A stretch of 64,000 bases of DNA from Corbicula japonica. Its lineage: Eukaryota; Mollusca; Bivalvia; Venerida; Cyrenidae. Below the pieces are notes generated by a model. That model searched no databases, had not been told where the DNA came from, and worked only from the letters and a program-made list of their open reading frames with translations. Positions 57,301 to 64,000 of the stretch are shown piece after piece. Location: assembly GCA_038501625.1 (NCBI GenBank), contig JAZAYU010000079.1:1984001-2048000 (forward strand), in the 5' to 3' direction. Numbering within the stretch: the stretch's first letter is position 1; the number at the start of each line of letters is the position of its first letter. The translations under genes and the position numbers were made by a program.

Positions 57301-60300
57301 GCAATGTAAAAAATAATTTCATAATTGGATATGTAACAATGTTAAAGGAAAAAGGTTTTAGCGTATATAAACAATAGCTTGAGAGTGTTGTCTCTTTACA
57401 ACAGCACTGCTAATTCCTGTGACCAGTCGAGCAAATTATTCAAAGTGCAAAGTAGCTGACGCTGTATGTTTCAGGTTTCTGGGGAAGTTCATGCCCTGAA
57501 GATATTTGAGAGCCGTCTTAGGACAGTTGCACTGAGAGAAATTGATGCTTTAAAGAGTCTTCAACATGAAAACATTGTCGCTTTCTATGGACAGGAGACT
57601 GATGTAAGTGAACTCATACATTGTTTTTTTTTAGCCAAGAAAAGTTATGATAAATACAGTTGCCAGACCGTCGGACCTGTCCGCTAAAATTTTGACTGGT
57701 CTGATGTGATTTCCAATCTTGTAAGACCGAGTGTCCGGCAAAAATTTGATCTGCATATTCCAATTTTACTCACTAAATTACAATTTTACTCGCTGTTTTG
57801 ATTCGAGAATGTTCCGAGGGAAATGAGTGAGGATATCTGTATGAAATATTTTACGTATGCGTCATCATGACAATTCGTACCACAGAAAAAAACAAAAACA
57901 CCCTTAAACTGTGTTTTGCTTATTTAATGAGTTAAATGTTTCAGTCAGACAGATTTTCACATCTTGTCTGACCACATGTCTGACACTTTTTTTCAACTTT
58001 CGGGAAGTCTGTAAATAAATTTTTGTTCTTGATCCTTTGCTCAATATACACATAAACAGGTTTTATTGCATGTGTTAACAATGAAAATCAAGATAAAGGA
58101 TAAACTATTAAATTATTAGATATTAAATTTTTCAGATTCTTTGAAAACACAAAAAATAGAGATTTAGTAGGCAAGAAGTGATTATTGTTTGATGAAATAT
58201 TATGTTGTGTGGAATATCTTTGATTAATTTCAGTTTGTTGTCAATAAATGGGGAGCCTATACATGAAGTTGATTAATAACAATTTCTTTTTCTCACAAAT
58301 ATAGTTCATAAAGATCAGGGCTTTTTTTCACTGCTTTGGGAAGAGCCCCATTTCCTTTAATTTTGAAGAATAAAACATGATTTCTTCTCTAAAGGGAATG
58401 AAAAAAACCTGGTGTAAAGTTACTTTAAATTACCGGGGTAAGTTATAAAAAATACCACAATTCTTCACACATTGGTTATGTTCAGTGTGAAAACTTCCCT
58501 GAAACTTGCTACTCAGTACAATAATTATGTCACATGTAAACTTTGATATTGCTTATCAATCATACGACACAAAAATGAGATAAGTACATTGATAAACCTA
58601 AGTCATAAGTAGAAGGATGAAAAGATGTTTCTTTTTTCATTAAATTATCTGTGTAAATGTGTATACATAACCTAAGATATTAAAAAGCAAACATTTAGAT
58701 CCTGATCTGATAATATGGACATGCTGGCTATTCTGGACCTACAATGTTTGTCCATGAATAACAGCCATATGCCATATCCAATGAGGTAAAAGGTTAAGGT
58801 GTTCTTCAGTTAGGATGGACTTATGGTGTAGTTTCAGTGTTGAATTAACATCCCTAGGTATTCCAGTATTATTTGGTTTGCTGAGAAACTGACTTTTGAA
58901 AGCCAGGTTATATCCCCCAACGAACCCAACTCCAAATACCCTATCTTCAACCCTACCAAAAGCCCATAAAAACTGTTTTTGAAGTTGATTTTTATGCCCC
59001 CAACTGAACCGTACGTCCATCCTTACGTACGTCCGGTTAACATTTTTCGGCAAGTTCGTTATTTCTCAATTTCTACAAAGAGCATTGGCATGAAAGTTTA
59101 CACACTTACTAAACAGTTCACAGGTCATGACCCTGACAAGTTACATCACTCTGGGTACCTTATTTCTTGGGTTATCTCCCCTTTTTGTACTTAGAGATAA
59201 ATGGATAACCTGTTTTAACAAGTTGGATATTTCTCAATTTCTACAAAGAGCATTAGCATGAAAGTTTACACACTTACTTAACCTTGCACAGGTCATGACC
59301 CTTATAAGAAACAAAACTCTAGGTACTTTTTCTGGGATTATCTCCCCATTTTGTACTTGGAGGTAAATGGCTAACCTGGTGTTTCTGCAACTAAGATAAA
59401 ATTTCTCAATTTCTGCAAAGAACAGTAGTATGAAAGTTAACAAACTTACTTAACAATGCACAGGTCATGACCCAGACAAGTTACATAACTCCAGCTACCT
59501 TATTTCTGGGGTTATCTTCCCACTTTGTACTTAGGGAAATGGTTTACCTGTTTCAGCAAGTTGGAATATAGCATCTGAATGAATAAAGCCATCTGTGACA
59601 ACAAGAATGATTACTTCTGTTTGACTTTTTTTGGAGTTCATTTCCCTTTCAAATATTTTAATATGGAACTTCATGTTGCCTATAATTTTAAGTCCTTGTC
59701 CTATTAACTTAATAATTTAAATATATCATCTTCATGAACAAATTCATTGGTGAAAACAAGAATGATAACTCCTGTTTCACTATTTTTCCAGTTATGCCCC
59801 ATTTAAAGAACTATAATATGGTACTGAATGTTGCCTATAAAACTGGAAGTACTTGTTTACCTAATATTTGAAATATGTCATCTGCATTAACAAAGCAGAT
59901 GTGATACCAAGAATGATAACTCCTGATTAACATTTTTAGTAATGCCCCTTTTAATTTACTTTAACCTGAAACTTAATTGCTTATAACTTGGAAAGTATTT
60001 GTTCTTTTGACACAATACTTGATATATGTAATCTGTTTTAATGAAGTTATATCTGTTTTTGAGTTGTTCTCCTTTGAATGATTTTTACATAAAACTTAAT
60101 TTTGCTTATTAATGGAATTTACAATAAAGATAATAACCAATCAATGAAAATTTGTAATTTTGTAGTATTGCAATGCAACTTAAATTACATCTTTTTATCC
60201 TACATGATATATGACAGGCCCACGTTTCAACTTTTTGCAAGCAGGCGATACATGTATTCAGCCGAACACCAAATTCTAGTTTTCATTATTTAGAACTAAC

Positions 60301-63300
60301 TTGTGATTTTAGTTGCTGTTTAAACACTGTGCTATCATTTTAAATTTGTATCATGACAAACTTCGCTACCGGGGGCATATGTGTTGTCAGAACACAGCTT
60401 CTTGTTTTTATTAAAGACAGGCCTTTCTAATCCCTTTTCTTTCTGGTTTGACCTTCACAATAAAACTCTTATTCTAACTTCGTTTTGTACCAACCATTAT
60501 TTATTGACTTTATCAGCTATTGAACACAGTTTCTCCAACTTCTCCAACATGTATTTAAAGTGTTGTTATGTTGCAATTATTTCCAAATAAGTGCCCAATT
60601 TTCTTCAACAGATAATTTTGATGTCTTGCAATTTAAAGGTTAAGCTGATTTTCTTTGTGATTTCTTGAAATTTAAGAGACATTTTCCTATATTTACTTGC
60701 AATTTTAAGATCGATTGAAAGTCTTTGTTTCACTCGGTAATTTTAGAGTTCTGTCATTTCTTTCCAAGGGGTATTTGACGTTTGGTTTGTTGCTTAAGTT
60801 TCTTTCTCAGTAACAGTTCCATCACTCATCAGGCCAGAGTCCAAGATCAAATAAAATAAATCTGGAGAGCAGTCCCAGATCTCAAGCTTCTGGTTGGCTG
60901 AAATGCTGACTTGTTGCCATTCACCCGATCAGATGCTAAGTAATGATTTGAGACTGGTCTTCTATTATAGTTTTATGATTTCGGGCCTTGTCATTTTCCA
61001 TTAAATCTTTACGTGCCGAGTACATCTTGCGTCACATTTGTCGTAACAGCTTTGCACATCCATGCAATCTGGTTTAAGGTTCACCTTTTACTCTATATAC
61101 CTGTATAAGTACTTTAACACAAGTGCGACCAGTTTAATTCCAGATCAGCTGGCACATGGGAGCTGTCTGATCTGGATCAACAGTGGTCACATCTTGGTCA
61201 GAAATAACCTAATAAATCTAAAAGTGAACATTGTAGATACTGATCAGATGCTGCATGAATGTGATATCAGCAATATCCCGAAGTCCTGTTGTTTTAGACA
61301 AATATTGATGTGGCTGTCATAAAATTATGTCTTGTATTTTCAGAGAGACACATATAGTGTCATGGCTGTCATTGAGTAATGTCTTGTATTTTCAGAGAGA
61401 CACAGAAAAGTGTTATGGCTGTCACAGAGTTATGTCCTTAATTTCAATTTTTCAGAGACTTAAATTGTGTCATGGCTGTTATGGAGTAATGTCCGGAATT
61501 TTCAGAGACTCGGAGACACATAAAGTGTTATGGCTGTCACAGAGTTATGTCTTTAATTTCAATTTTTCTAAGGGAGACTTAAGTTGTGTCATGGCTTTTA
61601 TGGAGACATTTATAGTGTTATGGCTGTCACATTGTAATGTCTTGTATTTTTCAGTTTTTCAGAGAGTTTTTAACTATGTCATGGCTGTTATGGAGTAATG
61701 TCTTGTATATTCAGAGGGACACAAATCGTGTTGTGGCTGTTATGGAGTAATGTCTTGTATTTTCAGAGGGACACAAATCGTGTTGTGGCTGTTATGGAGT
61801 AATGTCTTGTATTTTCAGAGGGACACAAATCGTGTTGTGGCTGTTATGGAGTAATGTCTTGTATTTTCAGAGGGACACAAATCATGTTGTGGCCGTTATG
61901 GAGTAATGTCTTGTATTTTCAGAGGGACACAAATTGTGTTGCGGCTGTTATGAGTAATGTCTTTATTTTCAGAGGGACACAAATCTTGTTGTGGCTGTTA
62001 TGGAGTAATGTATTGTATTTTTAGAGGGACACAAATCATGTTGCGGCTGTAATGGAATAATGTCTTGTATTTTCAGAGGTACACAAATCGTGTTGTGGCT
62101 GTTATGGAGTAATGTCTTGTATTTTCAGAGGGACACAAATTGTGTTGGGGCTGTTATGGAGTAATGTCTTGTATTATCAGAGAGACACAAATCATGTTGT
62201 GGCTGTTATGGAGTAATGTCTTGTATTTTCAGAGGGACACAAATCATGTTGTGGCTGTTATGGAGTAATGTCTTGTATTTTCAGAGGGACACAAATCGTG
62301 TTGTGGCTGTTATGGAGTAATGTCTTGTATTTTCAGAGGGACACAAATCATGTTGTGGCTGTTATGGAGTAATGTCTTGTATTTTCTGAGGGACACAAAT
62401 CGTGTTGTGGCTGTTATGGAGTAATGTCTTGTATTTTCAGAGGGATATAAATTGTGTCATGGCATTTATGGAGTTATGTCTTGTATTTTCAGAGAGACAT
62501 TTATAGTGTTATGGCTGTCACATTGTAATGTCTTGTATTTTTCAGTTTTTCAGAGAGTTTTTAACTATGTCATGGCTGTTATGGAGTAATGTCTTGTATA
62601 TTCAGAGGGACAGAAATTGTGTCATGGCTGTTATGGAGTAATCTCTTGTATTTTCAGAGAGACACAAATCATGTTGTGGCTGTTATGGAGTAATGTCTTG
62701 TATTTTCAGAGGGACACAAATCGTGTTGTGGCTGTAATGGATTTATGTCTTGTATTTTCAGAGAGACACAAATTGTGTTGTGGCTGTAATGGATTAATGT
62801 CTTGTATTTTCAGAGGGACACAAATCGTGTTGTGGCTGTTATGGAGTAATGTCTTGTATTTTTAGAGGGACTGAAATCATGTTGTGGCTGTTATGGAGTA
62901 ATGTCTTGTATTTTCAGAGGGACACAAATCATGTTGTGGCTGTTATGGAGTAATTTCTTGTTTTTTTTCAGAGAGACACAAATCGTGTTGTGGCTGTTAT
63001 GGAGTAATGTCTTGTATTTTCAGAGGGACACAAATCATGTTGTGGCTGTTATGGAGGAATGTCTTGTATTTTCAGAGAGACACAAATCGTGTTGTGGCTG
63101 TTATGGAGTAATGTCTTGTATTTTCAGAGAGACACAAATCGTGTTGTGGCTGTTATGGAGTAATGTCTTGTATTTTCAGAGGGTCACAAATCATGTTGTG
63201 GCTGTTATGGAGGAATGTCTTGTATTTTCAGAGAGACACAAATCGTGTTGTGGCTGTTATGGAGTAATGTCTTGTATTTTCAGAGAGACACAAATCGTGT

Positions 63301-64000
63301 TGTGGCTGTTATGGAGTAATGTCTTGTATTTTCAGAGGGTCACAAATCATGTTGTGGCTGTTATGGAGGAATGTCTTGTATTTTCAGAGAGACACAAATC
63401 GTGTTGTGGCCGTTATGGAGTAATGTCTTGTATTTTCAGAGGGACACAAATCGTGTTGTGGCTGTTATGGAGTACTGTGACAAGAGCTTGTATATCTCAT
63501 TATGTGAACCAGAAAATAGATTTGGCCTCACAGAAGATGAATTCTTTAGATTCTTCAAACACACAGGTAAGCTGTCACTGTAAGTTGTCACTGTAACTTT
63601 CTTGCACTGTCATCTTACATTGACATCTTACAATGACAACCTTACAGTGTCTACCAACAGAGACACATTACAGTGACATCTTGCTGTGACATCTTACAGT
63701 AAGATGTCACAGCAAGATGTCACTGTAATGTGTCTCTGTTGGTAGACACTGTAAGGTTGTCATTGTAAGATGTCAATGTAAGATGACAGTGCAAGATATC
63801 ACTGTCGGCTTTTACTCTGGAATCACTTTGTTTTGATGGTATGTTATGTCATTTTTCCGAAAATAATTTATAATTGTTTGTAAGATATATATCAGTGCCC
63901 CTTTGAAGCTTAAATTTTCTGTGCTTGCATTGAAATATGACCAATCAAAATAAAATGATAGGTTGAGTTTTTTTTTAACAGTTGCTGGGATGAGGCACTT
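54256..64000 (+). CDS. TBK1-like: TBK1/IKK-epsilon-like kinase, 5' part (exons 1-3 and start of exon 4; runs off the window)
   Basis: Serine/threonine kinase of the IKK-related group. Family members act in the cytosol downstream of nucleic-acid sensors and phosphorylate IRF-type factors. Exons are 54256-54357, 57475-57603, 63440-63566 and 63982-edge, all GT..AG with consistent phases 0, 0 and 1. Visible are the P-loop GKGATCEVYKG (residues 21-31; TBK1 GQGATANVFRG), ATP-binding K43 in HALKIF, alpha-C E56 in LREIDALKSLQHENIV, gatekeeper M87 and hinge VVAVMEYC (TBK1 KVLIMEFC), then SLYISLCEPENRFGLTEDEF (TBK1 [20 protein letters not shown]) and VAGMRH (TBK1 VVGGMNHL). Catalytic HRD and DFG, the ubiquitin-like domain and the coiled coils lie beyond the window. 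The start ATG has A at -3 and G at +4. It could be an IKK-epsilon-type paralogue. Confidence 0.9.
54621..55570. mobile_element. hAT-type non-autonomous DNA element in kinase intron 1
   Basis: Perfect 14-bp terminal inverted repeats (CATACCTGTGAACC / GGTTCACAGGTATG). They are flanked by a direct repeat ATGGAG (54615-54620 and 55571-55576), or 7 of 8 bases if the ends are shifted by one. Subterminal GGGAG motifs recur at both ends. There is no coding capacity. The superfamily call rests only on the ends and duplication length. Confidence 0.75.
56450..56795. mobile_element. MITE with CAGGGCTTTTCATC ends in kinase intron 1
   Basis: Inverted ends CAGGGCTTTTCATC and GGATGAAAAGCCCTG, 346 bp apart, with a GCACA direct repeat on each side (56445-56449, 56796-56800). 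Inside are duplicated GGGAAGAGGCC motifs. A shorter relative with CAGGGCTTTTTTTCACTG lies at 58317-58412, and a possible fragment at 15468-15600. Confidence 0.75.
56863..57255 (+). repeat. Two tandem copies of a tRNA-derived SINE
   Basis: Units at about 56863-57105 and 57108-57255. Both start with ATCTAGTCACT and carry a box-A-like AATAGCTCAGTCGGG or AAGCTGAGTCCAG. A box-B-like GGGTTCCAGTCC or GGGTTCGCGTC follows, then TCTGGCTG. The head resembles a tRNA but lacks a sound acceptor stem. It differs from the SINE family at 24.5 kb. Confidence 0.65.
57475..57603 (+). CDS. TBK1-like: TBK1-like kinase exon 2 (catalytic lysine, alpha-C helix)
   Basis: 129 nt, 43 codons, phase 0 to 0, between TGTTTCAG and GAT|GTAAGT. 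It holds HALKIF (K43) and EIDALKSLQHENIVAFYGQE. It is slightly shorter than the vertebrate segment in the beta3-alphaC loop. Confidence 0.92.
57650..58015. repeat. Degenerate repeat rich in GTCTGAC/GTCCGGCA motifs
   Basis: The stretch with TTTCAGTCAGACAGATTTTC at 57942 resembles one at 30677-30780 (TTTCAGTCAGGCAGATTTTC followed by CGCGAAGTCCGTAA-like sequence). It is probably a decayed element with internal inverted GTCTGAC motifs. The family is not recognised. Confidence 0.4.
58985..60385 (+). repeat. Composite element with two internal tandem arrays
   Basis: The ends carry inverted GCCCCC (58997) and GGGGGC (60371) motifs. Inside, three units of about 170 bp (59036-59560) share ATTTCTCAATTTCT and TACACACTTACT plus CAGGTCATGACCC. 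Then come three units of about 160 bp (59575-60080) sharing CAAGAATGATAACTCCTG and TGTTGCCTATAA. There is no coding sequence. It lies in kinase intron 2. Confidence 0.7.
60868..60988. repeat. Palindromic MITE copy (family P) in kinase intron 2
   Basis: A diverged copy of the ~120-130-bp foldback family also found at 16279-16410, 37357-37474 and 38085-38205. Shared blocks are GATCTCAAGC, CCGATCAGATGC and TTTGAGACTGGTC followed by TAGTTTTATGAT. Confidence 0.6.
61324..63480 (+). repeat. Exon-seeded 52-bp minisatellite at the end of kinase intron 2
   Basis: About 40 head-to-tail copies of a 52-bp unit. Each unit contains a T-rich stretch ending in TTTTCAG, then AGRGACACAAATC, GTGTTGTGGCTG and TTATGGAGTAATGTC. 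This is the 3' splice site and first codons (RDTNRVVAVME) of exon 3. The last unit merges into the real exon at 63440. Copies between 61324 and 61680 are the most divergent, while those from 61700 to 63440 are nearly identical. One divergent block at 61605-61725 recurs at 62496-62611, an offset of 891 bp. Confidence 0.95.
63440..63566 (+). CDS. TBK1-like: TBK1-like kinase exon 3 (gatekeeper, hinge)
   Basis: 127 nt, phase 0 to 1, between TATTTTCAG and ACAG|GTAAGC. It encodes RDTNRVVAVMEYC and continues through ENRFGLTEDEFFRFFKHT. Its first ~32 nt and its acceptor are the sequence repeated in the minisatellite directly upstream. The genuine exon is the copy that reads GAG TAC TGT; the repeats read GAG TAA or GAG GAA instead. 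Confidence 0.92.
63600..63796. repeat. Perfect 98-bp-arm palindrome in kinase intron 3
   Basis: Left arm 63600-63697, single-base spacer at 63698, right arm 63699-63796. I compared the arms base by base and found no mismatch. It fills almost half of the 415-nt intron. The arms contain recurring GACATCTTAC/GTAAGATGTC motifs, and the left flank carries two more TGTCACTGTAA copies. No clear target-site duplication is seen. Confidence 0.95.
63982..64000 (+). CDS. TBK1-like: TBK1-like kinase exon 4, first 19 nt
   Basis: After TTTTTTTAACAG the sequence continues the phase-1 codon as VAGMRH, matching VVGGMNH before the catalytic loop of TBK1. It is cut by the window edge. Confidence 0.8.

Larger units (their letters stand above)
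56100..61320. other. Other sequence of kinase introns 1-2
   Basis: Apart from the elements listed separately, I see only short fragments of one more dispersed repeat. Its pieces read CAGCTGGCACAT, GATCTGGATC and AATAACCTAATAAATCT, at 55978-56070, 56385-56440, 56805-56850, 58695-58740 and 61140-61260. There is no further exon. Confidence 0.5.

Noticed and set aside
62617..63596. 231-codon and other open frames through the minisatellite
   Set aside because: A 52-bp period rotates through all three frames, so openness is a product of the repeat. Only the last ~127 nt are a real exon.

Overview
This is an AT-rich animal nuclear sequence. Two spliced genes are recognisable; the rest is mostly transposon-derived repeats. 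The host looks like a mollusc, most likely a bivalve. That is an inference from the mix of tRNA-derived SINEs, an RT/GIY-YIG retroelement, an L1/Tx1-like LINE, many MITEs and simple repeats, and large introns with GT..AG ends. No prokaryotic operon, CRISPR array or rRNA gene was seen.

Gene 1 (minus strand, 51448 down to 37474) is an SLC49A4/DIRC2-type lysosomal major-facilitator transporter. I rebuilt 13 coding exons. All splice phases agree and give a 521-residue protein that is collinear with the vertebrate one. Its first coding exon holds only three codons (medium confidence). Its introns hold LINE, MITE and microsatellite insertions.

Gene 2 (plus strand, from 54256 past the right edge) is the 5' part of a TBK1/IKK-epsilon-type kinase. 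It has the P-loop, the ATP-binding lysine, the alpha-C glutamate, the gatekeeper methionine and the hinge. The HRD and DFG motifs would lie beyond the window. The two start codons diverge and lie about 2.8 kb apart.

The most unusual structures are in the kinase gene. Intron 2 ends in a minisatellite of about 2.1 kb and about 40 copies. Its 52-bp unit is a copy of the 3' splice site plus the first codons of exon 3, so the intron carries dozens of look-alike acceptors. Intron 3 holds a perfect inverted repeat with 98-bp arms and a single-base spacer.

Layout: 1-460 is a CpG-richer stretch with a possible fragment of a gene start. 1-37000 is otherwise a gene-poor repeat field. It contains RT-element pieces (1.8-5.3, 24.4, 27.4-28.3, 31.1-31.7, 33-34.8 kb), dispersed family B, a ~145-bp satellite (17.8-19.3 kb), a tandem SINE array (24.5-25.3 kb), a LINE tail (25.7-27.1 kb) and a Harbinger-like MITE (14.7-15.1 kb). 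37.4-51.5 kb is SLC49A4, 51.5-54.2 kb is the intergenic region, and 54.2-64 kb is the kinase gene.

No working link between the two genes is visible. One is a lysosomal membrane carrier and the other an innate-immune signalling kinase.
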